The notes: generated by a model not told the origin, from the letters alone. A stretch of 13,521 bases of DNA from Methylococcaceae bacterium (GCA_013140465.1 JABFST010000153.1:1-13521), one strand, 5' to 3'; shown: positions 1 through 7,312, numbered from the stretch's first letter. Program-made: numbers and translations.

Positions 1-59
1 GTCTAATGGCTGTGGCAACGTCATGGGGCTTTCTCTCTGATAGTTAAAAGCTTCATAAT

Positions 60-1112
60 ATGGGTTGCCACTCCCTGTTTTTCAAGGGTAAACAGGGGGT
101 TGGGGGCTTAAGTTGGCGCGTATGTGGTGTTACCGTGGGTATCCTAATTAATAAAAAGACAGGTGGGCGCGTGGTGTTGCGTAGCCAGCATGTGGTGGGG
201 CGTAATGCGCTAAGGTCGGACACCGTGTTGTCTGATCCAGATATTTCATTATTGCATGCCCTCTTGCGCTGGCAAGACCGTCATTGGTTTATCGCCGATT
301 ATGGGCGTAACGGCACTTTTTTGGATGGTCGCCAATTGGTTAAAGGCCAATGGACACTGCTCAGCGCCAACCAACACCTGCGTTTTGGTGTAAGTCCGCG
401 CAACCTTTGGTATGTGGCGGATGTTGCCGCACCTGTTACGGCATTAATTCCGCTGGACACCGATGACGGCTTGATTGAGCTGGCATCCAGCAATTTGCTA
501 CCCAACGAAGAAGCTCCCGAAATGGTGCTCTACCAAACCGCTGCCGCGCAATGGCGGCTAGAAACACCGGACGAAGTCCGTGTGCTTGATGACGGCGACA
601 CCTTGTGCCTCAGCGGCAAAACCTACCAGTTATCGATCCCTTACCTAGTGGATGATACCCAACCCAGTGCCCGTTATGCCCCTGAAACCACACCGTATTT
701 AAATTTTGTCTTAAGTTTAGACGAGGAACATACGCGCATGATGCTGCAATACGGCTCTGAAAGCGTTGATTTAGGCGTGCGTGAACATCACTATTGCCTA
801 GTGACCTTGGCGCGCAAACGCTTACGCGATATGCAGCTCAACTTGGATATATCCGCCCAAGGCTGGATTGATTGTGCGGAGCTTGCGAAATCTTTAGGCA
901 TTGATCCCACTCACCTCAACATTCAAATTTTTCGGGCGCGTAACCAGCTCCTCAAAGTGTCGCCTGACCACAGCAACCACTTGGTCAATATTGTTGAGCG
1001 TAGGCGCGGCAGTATCCGTTTAGGAGCTTTTGCTTTTGATATTATGCGGGGTTCTGTTATTGAGGGCCATTATGAGCCGGCTCCTGCGCTGGGAATGTTG
1101 GGGCATGAGTAA
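60..1112 (+). CDS. FHA domain protein with C-terminal winged-helix-like region
   Basis: Likely a cytoplasmic phosphothreonine-reading protein that works with the kinase encoded directly downstream. The FHA core sits at residues ~38-110 and keeps the family's key residues: G47-R48, S63 and H66 (ISLLH), and N84-G85-T86 (GRNGTF). Residues ~110-235 are unassigned. Residues ~238-330 (ARKRLRDMQ, WIDCAELAKSLG, HLNIQIFRARNQL, ERRRGSIRLG) read like the winged-helix region found in other FHA proteins beside Ser/Thr kinases. DNA binding is an inference. The stop overlaps the kinase start by 8 bp (ATGAGTAA), which suggests translational coupling. The start is uncertain: neither ATG 60 nor GTG 135 has a good Shine-Dalgarno sequence. 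The FHA core begins after both, so its assignment is not affected. No membrane segment is visible. Confidence 0.8.
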   Translation: MGCHSLFFKGKQGVGGLSWRVCGVTVGILINKKTGGRVVLRSQHVVGRNALRSDTVLSDPDISLLHALLRWQDRHWFIADYGRNGTFLDGRQLVKGQWTLLSANQHLRFGVSPRNLWYVADVAAPVTALIPLDTDDGLIELASSNLLPNEEAPEMVLYQTAAAQWRLETPDEVRVLDDGDTLCLSGKTYQLSIPYLVDDTQPSARYAPETTPYLNFVLSLDEEHTRMMLQYGSESVDLGVREHHYCLVTLARKRLRDMQLNLDISAQGWIDCAELAKSLGIDPTHLNIQIFRARNQLLKVSPDHSNHLVNIVERRRGSIRLGAFAFDIMRGSVIEGHYEPAPALGMLGHE

Positions 1113-2043
1113 TCCGCCCGAAATCGCTGGTTATACCCTATTAAGCCTATTAGCCCAGGGTGCTGCCAGCCAGGTTTATTTAGCCCGCCCTATCGGCACT
1201 GCTAGGCTTGTCGCGATCAAAATATTGCACCCCAACACGGCCTGTGCAGGTGCGGCTTACGCGCAACTGGTCGCCGCGTTTAACCATGAAATCCAATTAT
1301 GCGCCACCTTTCACCATCCCCATATTGTTAAGCTGTTGGCGCAGGGCAGCAATAAAGATGCACAGCCTTATGCCGTGTTTGAGTATGTCCGTGGCGTGAC
1401 CTTACATGACGTGCTGTGTCGGCAGGGTTTTCTGTCCGCAAGCCAAACCCGACGAGTGATGGGCCAAGTGTTGGCGGCTTTGGTACACATCCATGCCCAC
1501 GGCATCGTACACCGCGACCTTAAGCCCCACAATATTATGGTGTCGGGCAGTGGGGCAGCCTTGTCCGCAAAAGTATTGGATTTTGGTATCAGTGCTTTAG
1601 CAAGCCCGCCCAGTAACGATGGCTTTTGCACTAGCCACGACCACAAACCCAGCACAGGCACGCCGCGTTACAGTGCGCCAGAACAACTGCGTGGTGCGCC
1701 CGCTAAGGCTAATGCCGATTTATACGCGTGGGGCTTAATTTTGCTGGAATGCCTGACAGGCCGCCCAGTCTTTGATGGCAAGACGCTGGCGCAGATTTAT
1801 CGGCAGCAACTTGACCCTGAGCCTATCCGTATCCCCTTAGGATTATCGCAACACCGATTGGGGCTATTGTTGCAATCCGTGTTAAGCAAAAACCCTAGCG
1901 CACGCACGCTTGATGCCCCCGCAGTTTACTGTCAATTCCTGCGTTTGGATTTACCGGATGAGACCCTCTTATACATTGACCGCAATACGCCAAGAACGGA
2001 TTTGGGTTTAACCACAACCCTCACCCTGCCTGTCCACAATTAA
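1105..2043 (+). CDS. Ser/Thr protein kinase (Hanks-type), soluble
   Basis: A 312-residue protein that is almost entirely a eukaryotic-like kinase domain. Visible motifs: ATP lysine K39 (VAIK), probable helix-C glutamate E62, catalytic loop HRDLKPHN (D138, K140, N143), DFG at 159-161, and APE at 191-193 with a TPRYSAPE activation segment. All catalytic residues are present, so an active kinase is expected. The glycine-rich loop (LLAQGAASQVY) is degenerate: the first and third glycines are Ala and Ser. There are no PASTA repeats and no transmembrane helix after the kinase domain, unlike PknB-type receptors. I chose ATG 1105 because it overlaps the FHA stop, has GGGG just upstream, and gives a normal N-terminus ending in the kinase beta-1 strand. 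An upstream TTG at 1030 or ATG at 1072 would only add sequence shadowing the FHA gene. The likely partner or substrate is the FHA protein. Confidence 0.9.
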   Translation: MSNPPEIAGYTLLSLLAQGAASQVYLARPIGTARLVAIKILHPNTACAGAAYAQLVAAFNHEIQLCATFHHPHIVKLLAQGSNKDAQPYAVFEYVRGVTLHDVLCRQGFLSASQTRRVMGQVLAALVHIHAHGIVHRDLKPHNIMVSGSGAALSAKVLDFGISALASPPSNDGFCTSHDHKPSTGTPRYSAPEQLRGAPAKANADLYAWGLILLECLTGRPVFDGKTLAQIYRQQLDPEPIRIPLGLSQHRLGLLLQSVLSKNPSARTLDAPAVYCQFLRLDLPDETLLYIDRNTPRTDLGLTTTLTLPVHN

Positions 2044-2064
2044 GCGTTGTAGTTCTCGGTTTCA

Positions 2065-2079
2065 TTGCCGACACGGCAA
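2065..2079 (+). terminator. Short hairpin after kinase gene, weak terminator candidate
   Basis: TTGCCG and CGGCAA form a perfect 6-bp stem around a 3-nt loop, 22 bp after the kinase stop. No run of T follows directly, so intrinsic termination is doubtful. Confidence 0.25.
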
Positions 2080-2143
2080 CGGCTGTTATTGCTTCACTAT
2101 AGGCATCTGGCCGGGAACAATAGTCTGCATAACGCTTAGTGCT

Positions 2144-2171
2144 TTGCAAAAAACCTAAACCCCTTTAAAGT
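2144..2171 (+). promoter_or_regulatory. Candidate sigma-70 promoter for the acyltransferase gene
   Basis: TTGCAA (2144-2149) and TAAAGT (2166-2171) are separated by 16 bp and end 35 bp before the acyltransferase ATG at 2207. The match is partial, and the call rests on position and spacing. Confidence 0.35.
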
Positions 2172-2206
2172 AGCGCGACCACTTCCTTGACTAGGGCGAA
2201 ACGACT

Positions 2207-3181
2207 ATGGGCGAACCAACTATAAACCGCTATTACTGGCTAGATGTGACGAAGTTCATGGGCATTTTTCTGATTGTGCTATGCCATCTGCCGCTGACAT
2301 CGTTTACCCAGAAGTTTTTGTGGACGTTTCATGTGCCGTTATTTTTCTTTATTTCCGGCTATTTGTTTAAGGCGACGACGCGTAAAGATTTTATCGCCAA
2401 AATGCGCTTTAGGCTGGTCTTACCTTATATATACATATATTTGTTGAGTGTGCTGCTAAAAACCCTGATAACAGCAGATTTTGATGGCGGGCATTTTCTT
2501 AAACGGGTGTTGGGGCTATTTTGGGGGACTCACAGCTACCCCGACTTTATCAATTCTGCCCTGTGGTTTTTGCCGGGTTTGATGGTCGTGCAAATACTGT
2601 ATTTTTTTCTGGTGAAAAAACACCCGCTGAGCTATTTTGCCTTGTTGGCAGTGTCGGTGTATCTGTATTTAAACGCCTATCTCAACCTTTTTTTTAGCAT
2701 CGATTTGGCGTTATTGGGGCTAAATTTTTTTATGGTGGGCTGCTTGGTAAAAAAATATGCGCTAATAGAGTGGCTTAAAACCCAGCCTATGGCAGTGGCA
2801 GTGCTGTTTGCCGCCAGTTTGTTAATTACCTTGGATTTTGCTTGGCTTAAAAACGTTTGGTATGGCGGCACGCATTATTCGCTGTCGTTTTTGGGCGGCG
2901 TAATCGGTATCTGCATGATGGTCAGTTTAGCGCTGTTGCTGGAACGCTATTCCCGCCCTGTTGCGTTAATTAGCTACATTTCCAGCAGCACTTTGTGCAT
3001 ATTTTGTTTTCATTTGTTCAGCAATCCGGTTGCCAAGGCGATTGTGGACACTTTGGGCATACAAACCCTGATTGTCAGTGCCCTATTGGCGACAGTGTTG
3101 TCCATCGCCTTGTTATTGCCTGTCAACTGGTTGATTGTAAAGTATGTGCCGGAGCTGGTCGGCATAAAACGCGGGGCGTAG
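2207..3181 (+). CDS. Acyltransferase-3 family integral membrane protein
   Basis: A 324-residue, very hydrophobic protein with about ten membrane segments. Its N-terminus (YYWLDVTKFMGIFLIVLCHLP, then TFHVPLFFFISGYLFK) is the hallmark of the acyltransferase-3 family, including the catalytic-type histidine in the first helix (LCHLP) and the second conserved patch FHVPLFFFISG. Members transfer acetyl or other acyl groups to sugars of exported polysaccharides at the inner membrane. The opening resembles the fucose-4-O-acetylase-like branch. The acceptor cannot be read from sequence, and no glycan gene cluster flanks it. The gene is single, 163 bp after the kinase and convergent with apaH. The AT-rich stretch near 2425-2440 (YIYIYL) lies inside coding sequence. 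Confidence 0.85.
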   Translation: MGEPTINRYYWLDVTKFMGIFLIVLCHLPLTSFTQKFLWTFHVPLFFFISGYLFKATTRKDFIAKMRFRLVLPYIYIYLLSVLLKTLITADFDGGHFLKRVLGLFWGTHSYPDFINSALWFLPGLMVVQILYFFLVKKHPLSYFALLAVSVYLYLNAYLNLFFSIDLALLGLNFFMVGCLVKKYALIEWLKTQPMAVAVLFAASLLITLDFAWLKNVWYGGTHYSLSFLGGVIGICMMVSLALLLERYSRPVALISYISSSTLCIFCFHLFSNPVAKAIVDTLGIQTLIVSALLATVLSIALLLPVNWLIVKYVPELVGIKRGA

Positions 3182-3182
3182 C

Positions 3183-3213
3183 AAGGTAGCCGCCGTTTAA
3201 CTGGCGGCACCTT
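3183..3213. terminator. Hairpin between convergent acyltransferase and apaH genes
   Basis: AAGGT-A-GCCGCC (3183-3194) pairs with GGCGGC-ACCTT (3203-3213) around the loop GTTTAACT, giving 11 base pairs with one bulged A. It lies 2 bp after the acyltransferase stop and contains the apaH stop codon in its loop region. Neither strand has a T-run, so it may stop transcription only with help, or protect 3' ends. Confidence 0.45.
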
Positions 3214-4072
3214 CCAGCACGGTATTGGTATTATTGTTTGCATAATAGGATTTGCCCGGCTTTTTTGCGCCAGGACAGGCGATGCTGATGCGTTGTGGCG
3301 TTTCGCCCAACTTTAAGGCCGTTAGCTGACCGCCCCATAAACAGCCGGTGTCTATGGCATAGCAATTGGGGCCTTCGTAATAGCCTAAGGTAGACCAATG
3401 CCCAAAAATTATGCGCATGTCGGCATTTTTGCGTTTGGGCACTTCAAACCACGGCAATAAGTTTTTGGGTTGCGATCCTAAGGGGCCGCTGTTGGAAAAA
3501 TCCAGCCGCCCATCGGCATCGCAGTAGCGGATGCGGGTAAAACAATTGACAATAAAACGTAAGCGGGCAATGCCTTTTAAGTTGGCTGACCACAGGTTGG
3601 GCTTGTTGCCGTACATTTGTTTTAAAAAGATCTGATAATCAGGGCCTCTTAAGGCTTGTTCGGCAATCTGGGCCATTTTTTGGGTTTTGTTAAAATCCCA
3701 TTGCGGTGGCAGCCCTGCATGTAACAGGCAGAACTCATTGTTATAATGGAATAAGGGCCTATGCCTGAGCCAATGGATAAGTTCATCGCAATCGGGGGCT
3801 TCTAAGACTTGCGTCAGCGCGTCTTTTTTAAGGGCAATTTTGGGCAAACACGAAGCCGCCAACAAGTGCATGTCATGGTTGCCCAGCACTGTGATGGCAG
3901 CAGTCCCCAAGCTTTTAACAAAACGCAGCGTGTCTAAGGATTTGGGGCCGCGATTGACCAAATCACCCGCAAACCAGAGCTGGTCAGTGTGTTCGTTAAA
4001 AGAAAGGGTATCAAGGAGTCTTAACAAATCATCAAAGCAACCTTGTATATCACCAATGGCATAAATAGACAT
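3197..4072 (-). CDS. apaH: Symmetrical bis(5'-nucleosyl)-tetraphosphatase ApaH
   Basis: Hydrolyses Ap4A to two ADP in the cytoplasm, limiting dinucleoside polyphosphates. The 291 residues are close to the ~280 of the E. coli enzyme. The metallophosphatase signature is complete: GDIQG (D8), GDLVNRGP (D37, R41), GNHD (N65-H66-D67), then LLHAGLPPQW, FGHWSTLGY and the C-terminal AIDTGCLWGGQLTAL typical of ApaH. Position 10 is Gln where E. coli has His; to my knowledge this variant occurs in other ApaH proteins. The start ATG lies 2 bp after the apaG stop, so the two genes are almost certainly one transcript, the usual apaG-apaH order. The last ~20 residues are a basic, Asn-rich tail without known motif. 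Confidence 0.97.
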   Translation of the reverse strand: MSIYAIGDIQGCFDDLLRLLDTLSFNEHTDQLWFAGDLVNRGPKSLDTLRFVKSLGTAAITVLGNHDMHLLAASCLPKIALKKDALTQVLEAPDCDELIHWLRHRPLFHYNNEFCLLHAGLPPQWDFNKTQKMAQIAEQALRGPDYQIFLKQMYGNKPNLWSANLKGIARLRFIVNCFTRIRYCDADGRLDFSNSGPLGSQPKNLLPWFEVPKRKNADMRIIFGHWSTLGYYEGPNCYAIDTGCLWGGQLTALKLGETPQRISIACPGAKKPGKSYYANNNTNTVLEGAAS

Positions 4073-4074
4073 TA

Positions 4075-4452
4075 CTAATGCAGGGTTCTTGGAATGGATA
4101 AGGTAAATTGCGGGATGCTGGCGGCAAAATCGTCGCCTTCATCGGAACGCATAGTATATTGGCCTTGCATCGTACCCACGGGGGTTTCTAGGATAGCCCC
4201 GCTGGTGTAGCGGAAGGATTCCCCAGGCTTGAGGTAAGGCTGTTCGCCAATCACACCTTCACCGCGGACTTCCTGAATTTTGCCGTTGGAATCGGTAATC
4301 AGCCAATGCCGCTCCAGCAGCTGCGCAGGGACAGTACCTTCGTTGACGATGGTAATCGTGTACGCAAACACATAGCGGTCTTGTTCGGGGACCGATTGCT
4401 CGGCAATGAAATAAGGCGTTGCCGCAACTAATATTTTGTTTTTTTCAGTCAT
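4075..4452 (-). CDS. apaG: ApaG domain protein
   Basis: A 125-residue protein of standard ApaG length with a fibronectin-III-like beta fold. Characteristic sequence: YFIAEQSVPEQDRYVFAYTI, LLERHWLITDSNGKIQEV, the glycine-rich GEGVIGEQPYLKPGESFRYTSG, and GTMQGQYTM. The biochemical role is unresolved. It is linked by gene order to ApaH and in some species to cobalt resistance. It is the first gene of the apaG-apaH transcript and is divergent from mpl across 128 bp. No signal peptide is visible. Confidence 0.97.
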   Translation of the reverse strand: MTEKNKILVAATPYFIAEQSVPEQDRYVFAYTITIVNEGTVPAQLLERHWLITDSNGKIQEVRGEGVIGEQPYLKPGESFRYTSGAILETPVGTMQGQYTMRSDEGDDFAASIPQFTLSIPRTLH

Positions 4453-4580
4453 TATTGGATCATATAGGGTTTAATTTCCGATTATTTCATCGTAACTTAT
4501 CGTTAAACGCAAGTAACTATTTTATCTCGATAAATAACGGCAGAAAAAGCCCATACTTTCACTTACACCAGGACCCGACA

Positions 4581-5945
4581 TTGCATATTCACATTTTAGG
4601 CATTTGCGGGACATTTATGGGCGGGCTTGCCGTCATTGCCAGGCAGTTGGGCTATCAGGTCAGCGGTTCGGACCAGAATGTCTACCCGCCTATGAGTACC
4701 CAACTCGAAGAACAGGGCATCCACTTAATGGATGGCTACCGCGCCGAAAATCTGGATAGCGAACCCGACTTGGTGATTATCGGCAATGCCTTGTCGCGCG
4801 GCAACCCCGAAGTGGAAGCAGTGCTGAACAAAGGCTTAAATTACGTTTCTGGACCCCAGTGGTTGGCAGAACATGTGCTGCATGACAAATGGGTATTGGC
4901 AGTCGCAGGTACGCACGGCAAAACCACCACCACGAGTATGCTCAGTTGGATATTGGAGCATCAAGGCTTTAACCCCGGCTTTCTGATTGGCGGCATACCG
5001 CTTAATTTTGGCATTTCCGCCCGTTTAGGCGGTGGCCCCGAGAACAAGTCAGGTTTTTTTGTGATTGAAGCGGATGAATACGATTCGGCGTTTTTTGACA
5101 AACGCTCCAAGTTTGTCCATTACCGCCCGCGCACGGTGATCTTAAACAACCTGGAATACGACCATGCTGACATTTTTCCCGACCTGGATGCCATCAAACG
5201 CCAGTTCCACCACTTGGTGCGCACTATTCCGGGCGAAGGTCTGATTATCAGCCCCGCGCATGATGCCAATATCAATGATGTGCTGGCGATGGGCTGCTGG
5301 ACACCGGTAGCCAACACCGCTATTGATGACGATGCACAATGGCAAGCCAAGCTCCTTAAGGACGATGGCAGCCGCTTTGAAGTGCTGTTTGAAGACAACG
5401 GGCAGGGTATTGTCGATTGGTCGCTCACAGGCGCCCACAATGTCTATAACGCCCTTTCTGCTATTGTTGCCGCCAACCAAATCGGCATTTTGCCGCGCGA
5501 TGCCATCGCCGCACTGGGGCAGTTTAAAAATGTTAAACGGCGCATGGAAGTGTTTGCCCACATCAACGGCGTAACCCTGTATGACGACTTTGCCCACCAC
5601 CCGACCGCCATCGCCACCACGCTAGACGGCTTGCGCAAACGCGTCGGAGCTGAGCGTATTATCGCCATCGTTGAGCCGCGCTCAAACACGATGCGCTTAG
5701 GCATACACACCGAAACCTTAGCAAAATCCTTGTCGCAAGCCGATTTAGCCCTGATTTATCAGCCAGCAAACTTGGATTGGGACTTAAGCAAGCTAAAAAG
5801 CTATGCCGACAATATCCAAATCTGCCAAAGCTTGGATGGGATTATCGCCAAACTTAAGCTGGAGGCAGAAACAGGCGGACATTTTGTGTTGATGAGCAAC
5901 GGCAGTTTTGGCGGCATTTACCAACGTTTGCTGGATGAGTTATAA
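4581..5945 (+). CDS. mpl: UDP-N-acetylmuramate:L-alanyl-gamma-D-glutamyl-meso-DAP ligase
   Basis: A Mur-ligase family enzyme of murein recycling. It joins the recovered tripeptide L-Ala-D-Glu-mDAP to UDP-MurNAc using ATP, returning cell-wall peptide to synthesis. With TTG 4581 as start the protein has 454 residues, against 457 in E. coli, and begins exactly where the family does (HIHILGICGTFMGGLAV). This TTG has AGGA 7 bp upstream. Earlier in-frame TTG codons would add ~54 residues of non-family sequence running antisense through apaG. Motifs: N-terminal nucleotide fold 1-20, PPMST, ATP loop AGTHGKTTTTSM (K114), EADEYDSAFFDKRSKFVHYRP, NNLEYDHADIF, and DDFAHHPTAI in the C-terminal part. No co-directional neighbour, so probably monocistronic. 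Confidence 0.96.
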   Translation: MHIHILGICGTFMGGLAVIARQLGYQVSGSDQNVYPPMSTQLEEQGIHLMDGYRAENLDSEPDLVIIGNALSRGNPEVEAVLNKGLNYVSGPQWLAEHVLHDKWVLAVAGTHGKTTTTSMLSWILEHQGFNPGFLIGGIPLNFGISARLGGGPENKSGFFVIEADEYDSAFFDKRSKFVHYRPRTVILNNLEYDHADIFPDLDAIKRQFHHLVRTIPGEGLIISPAHDANINDVLAMGCWTPVANTAIDDDAQWQAKLLKDDGSRFEVLFEDNGQGIVDWSLTGAHNVYNALSAIVAANQIGILPRDAIAALGQFKNVKRRMEVFAHINGVTLYDDFAHHPTAIATTLDGLRKRVGAERIIAIVEPRSNTMRLGIHTETLAKSLSQADLALIYQPANLDWDLSKLKSYADNIQICQSLDGIIAKLKLEAETGGHFVLMSNGSFGGIYQRLLDEL

Positions 5946-6252
5946 GCCCTGCGTCTCAGAGCGTGTCGTAACAGCCAAATCGGAAGCTGGGTTAGCGTAG
6001 CCTAACCCCGTGCTACTGCTTAGCGTAAAGGCATGGCGTAGGGCGGATTGATCCGCACAGTGCGTGGTGTCGCACCCGCAACAACCGATTGCTTGGCGGT
6101 GGGCAGCGTGTGGGTAACTAATATCGATTCGATACCTTGCCGCGCTATGGTATACTGGCTATTCCCCCTCCCTTATTGATTTCTGGCAAGGCCGCATAGC
6201 CTTTATCGGTATGTGTAAACAGCCGATAACCCCTTCCACAATAACTTAAAAG
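5946..6252. other. Long intergenic stretch after mpl with degenerate repeat remnants
   Basis: No convincing reading frame is visible. Near 5986-6005, GGGTTAG and CTAACCC form a 7-bp hairpin. At ~6038-6060, GTAGGGCGGATT followed by ATCCGC resembles decayed halves of the common GC-rich intergenic palindromes that read 'gggttagcg...' and 'ggcggatta...' in many proteobacteria. GTGCG/CGCAC pairs around 6060-6082. Further on come a promoter-like sequence (6128-6156) and a hairpin with arms TTATCGG (6203-6209) and CCGATAA (6223-6229) around a 13-nt loop. This looks like a repeat-eroded spacer that also carries the marR upstream region. Confidence 0.5.
6128..6156 (+). promoter_or_regulatory. Candidate extended -10 promoter upstream of marR
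   Basis: TTCGAT (6128-6133), a 17-bp spacer, then TATACT (6151-6156) preceded by TGG, fitting an extended -10 element. Transcription would start near 6163 and run towards marR through ~240 nt of leader that includes the inserted element at 6253-6380. A separate small RNA ending before marR is also possible. Confidence 0.45.
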
Positions 6253-6380
6253 TTATTATTCAGGCCCCCTCGCAAGCTTCCCCCTTGAAAAAGGGGGGGT
6301 GCTTGCGAGGGGGCCGAGGGGGGATTATTAAATAAACCTCCCTTAACCCCTCCTTTTAAGGAGGGGGACTGAAAGTTTAC
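6253..6380 (-). mobile_element. 128-bp palindromic MITE-like element with 9-bp target duplication
   Basis: One end reads TTATT-ATTCAGGCCCCCTC; the other, from outside inward, GTAAAC-TTTCAGTCCCCCTCC. It is flanked by an exact 9-bp direct repeat ACTTAAAAG at 6244-6252 and 6381-6389. The inside holds a long hairpin (GGCCCCCTCGCAAGC at 6263-6277 pairing with 6301-6315, plus an inner CCCCCTT/AAGGGGG) and a second palindrome (CCCCTCCTT-TT-AAGGAGGGG, ~6347-6366). Compared with the 48-bp copies near 9.7 kb it is the same unit in opposite orientation with ~80 bp extra inside. It ends 24 bp before the marR ATG, so its hairpins would lie in the marR leader. Confidence 0.8.
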
Positions 6381-6404
6381 ACTTAAAAGAGATTATAACG
6401 TTGT

Positions 6405-6965
6405 ATGAGTAAGGTTGATGTATTTGACTTAATTGAACGCATGGCGGCATTGATACGTTCAGAAGAACGTAAAAAATGCACCGAATGGGGCTTGCAAGCC
6501 GTACATTTGCAAGCTTTAGACTATTTGTCTCGCTGTAACCGCTACAGCGATAGCCCTGCCGCCGTCGCGGATTATCTGGGCATGACGCGCGGCACAGTGT
6601 CGCAAACCTTATTGTTGCTGGCCAAAAAAGGCTATATCCAAAAAGTCACCGACACCCAAGACAGGCGCAAAGTCCACCTGACTTTGCTGCCCGAAGGCAC
6701 TGCCATCTTAAGACAGGCCCGCAATTCTGAATTGTTTAACGAGGCGGCTGAATTGTTTAAGGCGCATGAGTTTGTCAATAACGAAGACATGTTCATGAAA
6801 GCGCTGACCGCCTTGCAAAAAGCCAATAAGTCGCAATCCTTTGGGCAATGCAAGACGTGCCGCCATTTTACCCAAACCCCTGCTGGTTTTCGTTGTGCCT
6901 TAACCCAAGAACCGCTTAGCCACAGCGATAGTGAAAAAATCTGCCAAGAACACACGGTGGCCTGA
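6405..6965 (+). CDS. MarR-family regulator with C-terminal four-cysteine motif
   Basis: A 186-residue cytoplasmic DNA-binding protein. Residues ~30-100 form the MarR winged helix: LQALDYLSRC, recognition-helix region YLGMTRGTVSQTLLLLAKKGYI, and wing DTQDRRKVHLTLLPEG. The protein is longer than a plain MarR (~140-150). Its tail has C149-x2-C152-x11-C164-x15-C180 with H154 and H183 nearby (CKTCRHF, FRCALTQEPLS, KICQEH). This looks like a metal or Fe-S site; similar tails occur in some MarR-like proteins, as I recall. What it senses is unknown. It converges on a Rieske gene and an Fe-S scaffold gene, which makes Fe or redox sensing attractive but unproven. The Shine-Dalgarno is weak (AAGAG ~13 bp upstream), and a mobile element interrupts its 5' region. 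Confidence 0.85.
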   Translation: MSKVDVFDLIERMAALIRSEERKKCTEWGLQAVHLQALDYLSRCNRYSDSPAAVADYLGMTRGTVSQTLLLLAKKGYIQKVTDTQDRRKVHLTLLPEGTAILRQARNSELFNEAAELFKAHEFVNNEDMFMKALTALQKANKSQSFGQCKTCRHFTQTPAGFRCALTQEPLSHSDSEKICQEHTVA

Positions 6966-6971
6966 TAAACC

Positions 6972-6995
6972 GCTGGGGCCTTAATCGCCAGCCCC
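6972..6995. terminator. Hairpin between convergent marR and Rieske genes
   Basis: GGGGC (6975-6979) pairs with GCCCC (6991-6995), or alternatively GCTGG (6972-6976) with CCAGC (6988-6992). The loop contains the Rieske stop codon at 6981-6983. No T-run follows on either strand. Confidence 0.3.
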
Positions 6996-7301
6996 GTCCC
7001 GCACTTGTACCCTGCCGTGTTCAACGCGCACAGGAAAACAAACAATGTCCTCATAAGCAGGTGGCGATTTGACCGCGCCTGTTTTTATGCAAAAGCGCGC
7101 GCCGTGGCGTGGGCAAACCAGCTCGTCACCCTCCAAACGACCGCTGGCGATTTCTGCGCCATCATGGGTACAGACATCTTCCAGCGCATAAAATTGGCCT
7201 TCCAGCTTAAACACGGCAACATCAATCCCATCGACATCGACCAGCACATGCTCGCCATCTGCCAGCGCATTCTCGTCTATCACATCTAGCCAATCAGCCA
7301 T
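6981..7301 (-). CDS. Rieske [2Fe-2S] ferredoxin-like protein
   Basis: A 106-residue soluble Rieske protein of the non-heme dioxygenase ferredoxin type. Cluster ligands are visible as C44-T-H46 and C63-P-R-H66 (VCTHDGAEIASG...LVCPRHGARF), with 16 residues between the pairs, as in that family. It lacks the two extra disulfide cysteines of bc1-type Rieske proteins and has no membrane anchor, so it is probably a cytoplasmic electron carrier. No oxygenase subunit lies nearby and the redox partner is unknown. It is the last gene of the minus-strand cluster: its GGAGGG ribosome site overlaps the rsmJ stop and only 11 bp separate the genes, so co-expression with rsmJ is likely. Confidence 0.93.
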   Translation of the reverse strand: MADWLDVIDENALADGEHVLVDVDGIDVAVFKLEGQFYALEDVCTHDGAEIASGRLEGDELVCPRHGARFCIKTGAVKSPPAYEDIVCFPVRVEHGRVQVRDGAGD

Positions 7302-7312
7302 CTCACCCTCCG

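Noticed and set aside
1030..1104. Longer kinase start at TTG 1030 or ATG 1072
   Set aside because: It overlaps the FHA gene by 41-83 bp, and the added residues shadow the other frame; ATG 1105 fits the coupling and the kinase domain border.
4419..4580. N-terminal extension of Mpl from an upstream TTG
   Set aside because: It runs antisense through apaG, has no family similarity, and TTG 4581 with AGGA at 7 bp gives the exact family start and length.
4453..4580. Strong promoters in the apaG-mpl divergent gap
   Set aside because: TATGAT-like -10 matches occur, but I could not find a -35 at a normal distance; only a weak 6-bp TTATCG/CGATAA repeat is visible.
5142..5600. 152-codon open frame antisense to mpl
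   Set aside because: No recognisable protein, and it is fully covered by a strongly conserved gene; a composition shadow.
7005..7289. 94-codon open frame antisense to the Rieske gene
   Set aside because: Shadow of a gene with clear Rieske motifs; no ribosome site.
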